Source: Pseudoalteromonas sp. NBT06-2
Lineage (GTDB): Bacteria; Pseudomonadota; Gammaproteobacteria; Enterobacterales; Alteromonadaceae
DNA length: 42,266 bases
Direction of reading: 5' to 3'
NCBI RefSeq assembly: GCF_002276045.1
Contig: NZ_NQMR01000080.1
Coordinates: 1-42,266, forward strand
Numbering within the stretch: position 1 is the first letter of the stretch; every line of letters starts with the position of its first letter. Made by a program: the position numbers and the translations under genes. Below, piece by piece: positions 18,435 through 25,024 of the stretch. The notes beneath the pieces were generated by a model. It was not told the origin of the DNA and made no database searches. It saw only the letters and a list, made by a program, of their open reading frames with translations.

Positions 18435-20015
18435 TTATAAACTTTTTTTCGCAAAGGATACATTTTTTATTGTATTTACTCTTATACCGAAAATATACAA
18501 TAGAGAAAAATATGTAATAATCGCAATTAGCAGCAAAGAAAGTAAATATACTATCTGCTGACTAAGCTCTACCGATTGCCATATAAGCTGTTGCTCACAC
18601 CAGTGAGTGACAAATGCCATAGTTAAACTGGATACAATACATTTCAATGTAAACTCAACACTAAAACGTGAAAATTTATAAACACCCTGTTTTGATAAAA
18701 AGTAATATAATAGAAACGCATTACAAGTTGCCGAAAGAGATGTCGCCAATGCGAGACCGATATAGCCTAAAAATGAAGCTAGAATTAAATTAAAAATCAT
18801 ATTTAAAATTAATGCGGCTATGCCTATCTTAACTGGTGTTTTTGTATCATGCCTTGCATAAAAGCCAGGTGCGAGCACTTTTATCAACATAAAACTCAGT
18901 AAACCAACAGCATATGCAGCTACACCAAAAGAGACTTGAGTGACATGATCTATTTCACTATTGATAAAAGCGCCATGGCCAAACAAAACAGTGATAATAA
19001 GCGGGCTTAATACAATTAATCCCATAAATGCAGGTAAGCCTAACCAAATGACAAACCTCACCCCCCAATCCAAGGTATTTTGAAAGTCATTACCGTCTTG
19101 TTTTACATGTAACTTAGATAACGCAGGTAGAATAACCGTAGCAATACCAATACCAAATAGTCCTAATGGAAATTCAATTAAACGATCTGAATAATATAAC
19201 CAAGCAATAGAGCCTTTAATTAAAAATGTTGCAATAATTGAATCAAGCAATAAATTTATTTGACTTACAGATACACCAAACAAGGCAGGAAGCATCAACT
19301 TGCGTACTTTTTTTACATTTTCATCCTGCCAAGCCCATTTTGGGCGAGTCAACATTTTTGCACGATATAAAAAAGGAATTTGGAAAAGTATCTGTACGAC
19401 CCCACCTATAAATACTCCTAAGGCTAGTGATAAAGCACCAAATTCAAACCTATCATGGAAGAACAAAGCACAACCTATAATTGATATATTGAGTAAAACA
19501 GGTGTGAATGCTGCAACTGCAAATCGATTATAAACATTCAGTACTGAACCGGATAGTGCAACCAGACTAATAAAAAACAAATAAGGGAAAGTAAATTTGA
19601 GCATTAAAGATAATAAAGCATACCTATCGGTAGAATTACTTGAATCAGAAGATACAAACCAGCCAGCACCAAATAATGCAGCTATGACTGGAGAGGCAAT
19701 AACACCTAAAATGGTCACAGATAATAATATCGTTCCTAGGGTACCTGCTGCATTAGCAACAAATATTCTAACTTGATCATCACCATGTTTTTCTTTAACT
19801 TCGGTTAATACAGGTACGAATGCCTGAGCAAATGCACCTTCAGCAAATAAACGTCTTAGAAAATTTGGTACTTTATTCGCTAATAAAAATATATCTGCTG
19901 CCGCACCTGCGCCTAATAAATGAGCTGTAACGGCATCTCGCACTAATCCTAATATTCTTGAAAGAAATGTCATAAAGCTGACTATCATCCCTGAACGAAA
20001 CAAACTTTTTGCCAC
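18435..20015 (-). CDS. murJ: Lipid II flippase MurJ (MviN)
   Basis: A 526-aa polytopic inner-membrane MOP-superfamily protein with about 14 predicted helices. It moves lipid II across the membrane for peptidoglycan synthesis. The N-terminus carries the family motif FLSRILGLVRDAVTAHLLGAG, followed by ANKVPNFLRRLFAEGAFAQAFVP, which is very close to known MurJ. The start is GTG (GTGGCAAAAAGT); no better start is seen. It is divergent from rpsT and first in the operon to ribF and ileS. Confidence 0.96.
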   Translation of the reverse strand: MAKSLFRSGMIVSFMTFLSRILGLVRDAVTAHLLGAGAAADIFLLANKVPNFLRRLFAEGAFAQAFVPVLTEVKEKHGDDQVRIFVANAAGTLGTILLSVTILGVIASPVIAALFGAGWFVSSDSSNSTDRYALLSLMLKFTFPYLFFISLVALSGSVLNVYNRFAVAAFTPVLLNISIIGCALFFHDRFEFGALSLALGVFIGGVVQILFQIPFLYRAKMLTRPKWAWQDENVKKVRKLMLPALFGVSVSQINLLLDSIIATFLIKGSIAWLYYSDRLIEFPLGLFGIGIATVILPALSKLHVKQDGNDFQNTLDWGVRFVIWLGLPAFMGLIVLSPLIITVLFGHGAFINSEIDHVTQVSFGVAAYAVGLLSFMLIKVLAPGFYARHDTKTPVKIGIAALILNMIFNLILASFLGYIGLALATSLSATCNAFLLYYFLSKQGVYKFSRFSVEFTLKCIVSSLTMAFVTHWCEQQLIWQSVELSQQIVYLLSLLLIAIITYFSLLYIFGIRVNTIKNVSFAKKSL

Positions 20016-20215
20016 ACTAAACCTTTTGAATAAATTTAAGTGCCCACATTATGACATAATAAGTGTACTTAGGTACTAGGCGATTGTTATAAGCTTTGAT
20101 ATAATCTCCACATTAACTGCTGAAATGGCCGACTATATTAAAACGCAAAAGAAATGAAAGTTTCATCGTTTAAATATAAATGTTCGTTAAATGAGTGGTT
20201 TTTATATAAAGGCCA

Positions 20216-20244
20216 TTGACATTTTCAATAAAAAGAGGCATATT
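20216..20244 (+). promoter_or_regulatory. Likely rpsT promoter
   Basis: A perfect -35 hexamer TTGACA at 20216-20221 is followed after 17 bases by CATATT (4 of 6 matches to TATAAT) at 20239-20244. The start of rpsT is about 48 bases downstream. The -10 region overlaps a small GAGG/CCTC inverted repeat. Assigned by eye. Confidence 0.5.
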
Positions 20245-20292
20245 CCTCGGCCATAAATTCAAAGCTTTATTTTAGATTGTTAGGAGCAAACC

Positions 20293-20553
20293 TTGGCTAA
20301 CATCAAGTCTGCAAAAAAACGCGCTTTAACTAGCGAAAAACGCCGTAAACACAATGCAAGTCGCCGTTCAATGATGCGTACTTTTTTCAAAAAAGTAGTA
20401 GTAGCAATTGAAGCTGGTGATAAAGAAGCTGCAACTTTAGCATTTAATGCTGCAGTTCCAGTTTTAGACCGTTACGCAACTAAAGGTCTTATTCACAAAA
20501 ACAAAGCTGCTCGTAACAAGAGCCGCTTATCTGCAAAAATCAAAGCTCTTTAA
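20293..20553 (+). CDS. rpsT: Ribosomal protein bS20
   Basis: An 86-aa, strongly basic 30S subunit protein. [20 protein letters not shown] and the C-terminal [19 protein letters not shown] are the bS20 hallmarks. Start is TTG (TTGGCTAAC) with TAGGAG about 8 bases upstream. A UUG start is also used by E. coli rpsT, where it takes part in autogenous translational control. Divergent from murJ, as in many gammaproteobacteria. Confidence 0.98.
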   Translation: MANIKSAKKRALTSEKRRKHNASRRSMMRTFFKKVVVAIEAGDKEAATLAFNAAVPVLDRYATKGLIHKNKAARNKSRLSAKIKAL

Positions 20554-20570
20554 GCGCTTTTTTTAGCTTT

Positions 20571-20597
20571 AAAAGACCGGCTTATGCCGGTTTTTTT
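20571..20597 (+). terminator. rpsT intrinsic terminator
   Basis: AAAAGACCGGC, loop TTAT, then GCCGGTTTTTTT. A 6-bp GC-rich core stem is extended by A/T pairs and ends in a run of seven T, 17-20 bases after the rpsT stop. Classical rho-independent terminator. Confidence 0.93.
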
Positions 20598-20623
20598 ATA
20601 TCTACCCCCCCTATTTACACCAC

Positions 20624-21128
20624 TTATACCAACATTGTACCCATACTACTTGGAAATGCAGGTTTCAGAGCTTGGGTAGGATACGAGCTCAAGATTCTTG
20701 GTTATTCACTGGTTTTACCGCTGATTTTTATCTTCAATTATGCGTTTTATTATTGGAACCTGTGTGGTAGCTTAAATGGCTACCACTAAATTGCTACGTA
20801 ACATACTATTTTTAACGTACTTCCCCACGCTACCCAGTTTGACCTTTCCACCCGATGAGTGTTGGATAGGCGTGAGATCAATACCGTGCCTAAAGCGCTT
20901 TGAACTCTCGCTGAATAACCACTTTATTAACGCAAATGGTATTTTTGATGAATCATAACGCCGTAATCGCTTTCTACCCAAACTCTCATAGGGTAATACG
21001 ATAAGTGGCCAACTGCGTTGTTATAAAATATTTGTTGAGAATGCTGTTTAACGACACATCCTATGCCTCGTATTTGGCAAGCTTATCGACTTGCTGAAAT
21101 AGCGTACTTCCATGTAGAATAGGTATAT
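20624..21128. repeat. Inverted-repeat-bounded segment enclosing an IS fossil
   Basis: The two ends resemble each other in inverse orientation. The left arm (20624-20687) begins TTATACC and ends GCTTGGGTAGGATACGAG. The right arm (21067-21128, complementary strand) begins TATACC and ends GCTTGCCAAATACGAG. Between these anchors the similarity is patchy. The segment is about 505 bp and encloses an IS110-type transposase fragment. It could be a degraded mobile element, a MITE-like unit or a mosaic of dispersed repeats. No clear target duplication was seen. Confidence 0.4.
20772..20981 (-). pseudogene. IS110-family transposase C-terminal fragment
   Basis: The minus strand encodes LTPIQHSSGGKVKLGSVGKY followed by VKNSMLRSNLVVAI. 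This matches the conserved C-terminal domain of IS110/IS116/IS902 transposases, whose usual form resembles LTPRQHSSGGK, a GxISK-type segment and xxLRxLLV. The N-terminal DEDD catalytic part is missing, and the frame upstream of the motif does not read as transposase, so this is a fossil. Intact IS110 elements use an element-encoded bridge RNA; whether any remains here cannot be judged. Confidence 0.65.
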
Positions 21129-21399
21129 AAATTACAACTTTTTAAATTGAGTAACTACATATCATCGAGAACAAAAGAATATCCTTGCGATAATTTAAAT
21201 TGTTTGATTGATACAAAAAAATCTAACTTTCCTGATACTTGTTAACTATAAAAAAAGTAAGGGGTTATAACTATCCTACTACAGGAAATAGCTGGTAATT
21301 AGGAATGAAGATACTCCAGGCTAACTAAGTATCTACATAGAAGCAATGCAGCTATTATTTAGCCCTTTGAGAATGAGCACATTAATTGAATAGTTTTAT
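21129..21399. other. Gene-free stretch before the receiver gene
   Basis: AT-rich, with stop codons in all frames at short intervals. No credible gene, terminator or repeat seen. It lies downstream of the response-regulator gene (which reads leftwards). Confidence 0.5.
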
Positions 21400-21783
21400 T
21401 TAAGGTAATTGAAGATCGGGGGCAAATTTTTTCAAAATAGCTGCTATTTTCTTAGGTGAAAAAGGCTTCACGACAAAGCCCTTTGCGCCTTTATCTATCG
21501 CATCTCTTACATTTTCTACAGTAGAGTGCGCTGATACCATAACAACGTTTGTTTGAGGACTAATTTCATTTAATTTAGCAATAATGTCTTTGCCATTACC
21601 ATCAGGAAGTTCAATATCTAAAAATACAATTGAAAAATTACGTTCTTGGCATAATTGTAAACATTGAGAAGCAGTAGATGCTTCATCAATAATGTTAATT
21701 CCTAAATGCATAAGCGTTTGATGTAGAAAATTTCGGACTGTACCGACATCATCCACAATTAAAACCGAAAAATTATCATTCAT
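21400..21783 (-). CDS. Stand-alone CheY-like receiver protein
   Basis: A 127-aa protein consisting of a single REC domain. The acidic pocket is D11/D12 (LIVDDVGTV), the phospho-acceptor is D56 (FLDIELPDGNG), the switch Ser is S84 (VMVSAHS) and the conserved Lys is K106 (FVVKPFSP). All key residues are intact, so it should be phosphorylated. No output domain follows, so it must act by protein contact or pass phosphate on. No kinase gene is nearby. It is divergent from a small membrane-protein gene with a gap of about 96 bases. Confidence 0.9.
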   Translation of the reverse strand: MNDNFSVLIVDDVGTVRNFLHQTLMHLGINIIDEASTASQCLQLCQERNFSIVFLDIELPDGNGKDIIAKLNEISPQTNVVMVSAHSTVENVRDAIDKGAKGFVVKPFSPKKIAAILKKFAPDLQLP

Positions 21784-21879
21784 TTATTCACTCCACTGAT
21801 TCTTGTTATACTCACAGTCTACAACTATTACCATATTAATTGCGGTAACGCTTTTATAATTATCAAGTAAATATAAATT

Positions 21880-22353
21880 ATGTCTATAAAAATAAAACAA
21901 AAAAAACTACTTAAACCTGTAGATCTCAAAAAAAAACAAAAAAAAAACCAAAAATCAGTAAAACAGGTCAACACTGCACAGGTTGAAAATACAAAACACC
22001 CTATAAATGTAACTGAAAAAAAAGCAAATATTAAGGGTATCAAAATTTTATCTTTAATTTGTTTTGTAACTCTTATTTATATTATTGCCCCAAAACCTCA
22101 GTTACTAACATATGAGAAAATGGGTATAACTAATCAAAGTATATATTGGCCTGGATTTTATAAGTTTGAGCCTTTTATTTTAGATTCTAACCTTAAAACA
22201 AGCGTAAACATTCAAGCCAATAATCTTTTTCTATGTCACAAAGATATCATAACTTTACCTTGTCAAAAATATAGGATCATTGATGTGCAAGGACCTTTTG
22301 CTCCTATACTTTTTCATATCAAGAAAAAATTAAAAATAAATGAGAAAAACTAA
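21880..22353 (+). CDS. Hypothetical single-pass membrane protein with Lys-rich N-terminus
   Basis: A 157-aa protein that I do not recognise. The first ~50 residues are Lys/Gln/Asn-rich and hydrophilic. One predicted transmembrane helix follows at about residues 54-70 (ILSLICFVTLIYIIA), then a ~85-residue domain with SIYWPGFYKFEPF and two Cys (LFLCHKD, LPCQKYR) that could be bonded. The positive N-terminus suggests an Nin orientation with the Cys domain in the periplasm (inference). The coding sequence holds A9 and A10 tracts at 21928-21947. No strong ribosome binding site is seen before the ATG. Divergent from the receiver gene. Confidence 0.7.
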   Translation: MSIKIKQKKLLKPVDLKKKQKKNQKSVKQVNTAQVENTKHPINVTEKKANIKGIKILSLICFVTLIYIIAPKPQLLTYEKMGITNQSIYWPGFYKFEPFILDSNLKTSVNIQANNLFLCHKDIITLPCQKYRIIDVQGPFAPILFHIKKKLKINEKN

Positions 22354-22431
22354 TGCGAAATTCGAAAAAATCTCGTTTGAACTTAATTTAATAGTTCATA
22401 TAATAGCCGTTTTTCTTAATGGGATAAGATT

Positions 22432-22665
22432 ATGGAACACATTTTTTTAAACAGTATAAATATTTTAGGTTTAATTTTATGTTTAGGTGCTTTTTTCATA
22501 AAAGATAGCTTTTGGTTGAAAATTTCAACTATTGTTGGAATGAGTATATTATTTACTGCCAATACCTTTGGCGGCTTTCCGACAGGTATATTATCTAATA
22601 TTAGCTTAGTATTAATAAATGCCTTCTGTCTGTTTAAACTATTTACTTATCACTTAGAACAATAA
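22432..22665 (+). CDS. Small multi-pass membrane protein, YgjV-like in layout
   Basis: A 77-aa, very hydrophobic protein with three predicted helices: INILGLILCLGAFFI, ISTIVGMSILFTANTFGG and ILSNISLVLINAFCLFKLF. GGGATAAG lies about 8 bases before the ATG. The pattern of a short N-terminal helix followed by GAFFxKDxxxLK resembles small YgjV-like or CBU_0592-like integral membrane proteins, but the match is weak. It is convergent with the small exported-peptide gene downstream. Confidence 0.7.
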   Translation: MEHIFLNSINILGLILCLGAFFIKDSFWLKISTIVGMSILFTANTFGGFPTGILSNISLVLINAFCLFKLFTYHLEQ

Positions 22666-22682
22666 GTTTTTTGCTCTAAGTG
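22651..22682. terminator. Possible shared hairpin between convergent small genes
   Basis: CACTTAGA and TCTAAGTG form a perfect 8-bp stem around a 16-base loop that contains the stop codon of the membrane-protein gene. No proper T-run follows on either strand, though TTTTTT lies in the loop. It could work as a bidirectional transcript end for the two convergent genes. Confidence 0.35.
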
Positions 22683-22696
22683 AGTAATATAAAACT

Positions 22697-22840
22697 TTAA
22701 GACACAATAGAATATGATGAATTTGACTCAAGATTTATCTCATTTGCAGATGCTTGATTAAACCAAGCAGACACAGCTAACACAACAACGGCAAACGCTA
22801 CTGAACTTAGTCGGATCCCACGACTGGTTGACCTACTCAT
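22697..22840 (-). CDS. Predicted exported 47-aa peptide
   Basis: A short open frame (47 codons plus TAA). The N-terminus is basic (MSRSTSRGIR), followed by a hydrophobic core (LSSVAFAVVVLAVSAWF) and an AxA-like site NQASA|NE. This is a good Sec signal peptide that would leave a 15-residue, Ser/Asn-rich mature peptide NEINLESNSSYSIVS. TAGGAGTG lies 7 bases before the ATG, a strong ribosome binding site. A candidate promoter lies about 60 bases further upstream. Function unknown. Alternatives are a small membrane peptide or the start of a truncated exported protein. The strong translation signals argue that it is expressed. Confidence 0.55.
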   Translation of the reverse strand: MSRSTSRGIRLSSVAFAVVVLAVSAWFNQASANEINLESNSSYSIVS

Positions 22841-22899
22841 AATCACTCCTATTTATTATTTTATTTTTATTTTTATTAGGGCGTTTTTTGTTCAACACC

Positions 22900-22928
22900 A
22901 GTGTACTGAAACTTATCGAAATTAACAA
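22900..22928 (-). promoter_or_regulatory. Candidate promoter for the 47-aa peptide gene
   Basis: Minus strand TTGTTA (22928-22923), 17-base spacer, TACACT (22905-22900); each hexamer matches 4 of 6 consensus bases. It would give a leader of about 55 bases, rich in A/T, before the ATG. By eye only. Confidence 0.35.
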
Positions 22929-23105
22929 TATTTTTACCGTGTGATTTTATAATTAACAAAAATCAGGTTGTATACTTAATAAAATTAAATAAAATAAAAG
23001 ACTTAGAACAATTACAAACATTAAAAACCGACAACAAAGGTTAATTGCACTATTATAAAAATTATATTAATTAAGTGATCATATATTTATTTGAATTGAT
23101 ATTAC

Positions 23106-23119
23106 TTAATCTAAATCAA
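23106..23119 (+). promoter_or_regulatory. FNR-like box 1
   Basis: TTAATCTAAATCAA matches 9 of the 10 fixed bases of the FNR consensus TTGATnnnnATCAA. In an AT-rich genome such matches can arise by chance, but a second one lies 49 bases away. Confidence 0.35.
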
Positions 23120-23154
23120 TTTTTGCAATAGGATAATTGAAAATATAGGTCAAC

Positions 23155-23168
23155 TTGGTCTATATCAA
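23155..23168 (+). promoter_or_regulatory. FNR-like box 2
   Basis: TTGGTCTATATCAA also matches 9 of 10 fixed FNR bases. Its centre is 49 bases from that of box 1. Both lie upstream of the OmpW-like fragment interrupted by the IS fossil. Confidence 0.35.
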
Positions 23169-23239
23169 ATTAATATGATGATAATTGGGTATTATATTTT
23201 ATTGTAGTAACCCCTTTTAACCATGATATCTTAGTTTAA

Positions 23240-24100
23240 GGAGGTATTGCCGGCGCAGATATTGGTTAACTAAGCAATTGCCACCGAAATATTACACAAA
23301 GATATAACCTTTGCCTACCCTGAAATTCATTCTTCTCGACTTAAAGCTATTTTTACTTTTGTTAAATCAGGGCTACGTGATCAACGTGTCTCCGTCACTT
23401 TGGGCCGAGGGTTAAAAGATGACTCTAACACCGACAAAAAGCACGATATTAAACGCGCTGATAGGTTGATAGGAAACCGTCACTTACACAATGAACGCCT
23501 CTGTTTTTATGAGTTTACGACAGAAGATCTCGTCGGAAATAACCGTCATCCATTTATCATCGTTGACTAGTCACCGATTAACTCCAATGAAATATTTCAA
23601 GTACTTAGGGCCAGCATACCAATGGGTGGTAGAGCTTTAACACTTTATGAAAAAGTATACCCTGAATCTGAATAAAATGTAGAGTATGCCATCAGGAACT
23701 GATGAATAACTTGGAGCGATGCTTACATGCAAACTGCCAACCTATCATATTATCCGATGCAATTTTTAAAACGCTATGGTTTAAAAAAGCGACAAATAGA
23801 GCCAGAAAATTAGATTATGTTTTTTTATAGTAAATCAACTCAGTTCAAGGGCGGATAAAAAAGAAAAAGTGTGGTGGTAAATCGCAATGTACAAGAAGTA
23901 AGTATCAACAGCAGAAAGCGAAAGAGCTATGGTTACTCATTTTAAAACTATCTAAAAGGCTTAAAGTCACCGCGAAAAAAATAGTCAAAATTTATCGGCT
24001 ACGCATGCAAATAGAAGAAAGCTTTAGAGATACCAAAAACACGAAACTAGGTATCAGTCTAGAGCAAGCTCATTCAACCAACTCTCAGAGCTGGCTGTAA
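23240..24100 (+). pseudogene. Broken IS4-family transposase
   Basis: Pieces of a DDE transposase read in changing frames: EIHSSRLKAIFTFVKSG, KRADRLIGNRHLHNERL, HPFIIVD (followed by TAG where Trp is expected, as in VDWSP), ASIPMGGRALTLYEKVYPE, QPIILSDAIFKTLWFKK and IYRLRMQIEESFRDTK. The last contains the full YREK signature of the IS4 family (Tyr, Arg at +3, Glu at +7, Lys at +14). Several in-frame stops and frameshifts and the lack of a start make it inactive. It ends abruptly after LGISLEQAHSTNSQ, where IS4-type transposases usually continue. No terminal repeats recognised. Confidence 0.85.
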
Positions 24101-24117
24101 AGTATGAGGAATTTAGG

Positions 24118-24303
24118 ATGAATTCGTGGGGTTCCTTCAGTTTTAACTATATACTAAATGAACAACCGAGAGTATATGAAATGGCTTCATATATGGATAT
24201 AACGAGTGATGCTGAAGTTTTTGTTTATGCTAAAAAAGCACTGACTTCAACTGTAAATATTGATCCTGTGGTATTTATATTAGGTATGAAATATAAATCC
24301 TAA
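24118..24303 (+). pseudogene. C-terminal fragment of an OmpW-type outer-membrane protein
   Basis: A 61-codon frame ending in ASYMDITSDAEVFVYAKK and STVNIDPVVFILGMKYKS. It resembles the end of OmpW-family 8-stranded barrels, which carry a YMDIdT-type strand and finish with a (V/D)xxDPWVfmxGxGYrF-type last strand. It lacks the signal peptide and the first strands, and directly follows the broken transposase, so I read it as the 3' remnant of an ompW gene destroyed by insertion and deletion. The final Ser replaces the usual terminal Phe. An alternative is a short chance frame, but the motif match is good. Confidence 0.55.
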
Positions 24304-24461
24304 GTTATTAAAATAATTTTATTTTTAATAAGCAAATTATACTTAACAATTGGTTTTTTATATTAACTCATTCTCCCTGAAGTAAGTCACTCGCTAGCAA
24401 CAATTTCAATATCGTTTATACTTATCAATTAGTTATTCAAATTATAAACTGAGGTATAACA

Positions 24462-24956
24462 ATGTTAAATATTAAAAAAAATCTCTTTCTTATATCCATC
24501 TTCATTATTGCCTTACCCACACTCGCTAATTTTGATTTCAAGGGAAATGGCACACTTATTTACCCTACTGGCATATCTAAACCATTTAACTTTGGTTTTG
24601 CATGGAATAATACAGCACAAGTATTCACCATAGGCGAGAAAACTTATTCTATGGAACAAGTTCCTGACTCCTATTCAATCGTCTTAGCAATTAGTAAAAA
24701 TGAAAAAACTGTTTGGGTACAAGAATTTGCAAAAGGCTATTTTGAACAATTTGAATGGAAAATTGGCAAGTATCACGTTCAATTAAAAAAAGAAAAATTC
24801 GAAAACAAGGTTCTCGGTAATTATGTTTTGATACTTGATGGTAATCAGTACTTTTTTACCAGCCGTGCTGCTAGTCTAACTATCAAATTTAATGAAGAGG
24901 GAATTAAAGGGATTGCTATTGATGGAGTAGTAAAAGATTTTGGTACTAAGCAATAA
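24462..24956 (+). CDS. Exported protein of unknown function
   Basis: A 164-aa protein with a clear signal peptide (MLNIKKNLFLISIFIIALPT, cut after LA at about residue 22), so periplasmic or secreted. The mature part is a single ~140-residue beta-rich domain without Cys, with FDFKGNGTLIYPTG, an aromatic YFEQFEWKIGKYHVQLK stretch, and GIKGIAIDGVVKDFG near the end. I do not recognise the family. TGAGG lies about 8 bases before the ATG. It is convergent with tyrR, sharing a terminator hairpin. Confidence 0.75.
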   Translation: MLNIKKNLFLISIFIIALPTLANFDFKGNGTLIYPTGISKPFNFGFAWNNTAQVFTIGEKTYSMEQVPDSYSIVLAISKNEKTVWVQEFAKGYFEQFEWKIGKYHVQLKKEKFENKVLGNYVLILDGNQYFFTSRAASLTIKFNEEGIKGIAIDGVVKDFGTKQ

Positions 24957-24988
24957 AAACTAACAAGTATCTTGCTTTATTAGTTTTT
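24956..24988. terminator. Bidirectional terminator between exported protein and tyrR
   Basis: AAAACTAA and TTAGTTTT form an 8-bp stem with an inner CAAG/CTTG pairing; T-runs follow on the plus strand (TTTTT) and on the minus strand (TTTTT from the AAAAA). It lies between two convergent genes. Confidence 0.75.
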
Positions 24989-25024
24989 ATTAATATCGTC
25001 TCTCAATTTAATTAATATGCAAAG

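Larger units (their letters stand above)
22929..23230. other. AT-rich regulatory-looking gap upstream of the transposase fossil
   Basis: About 300 bases without a gene. It holds two FNR-like boxes (listed separately) and AT-rich stretches such as GGGTATTATATTTTATTG that could serve as a promoter reading rightwards. The gene they would serve seems to have been replaced by the broken IS4-type element. Confidence 0.45.

Noticed and set aside
20293..20295. TTG start of rpsT as an annotation error or unusual start
   Set aside because: UUG initiation is a known feature of rpsT, and the reading frame fits S20 from this codon on.
20772..20981. The 69-codon minus-strand frame as an intact gene
   Set aside because: Only its second half matches IS110 transposase; its first half is out of register with the transposase, so it is a fossil.
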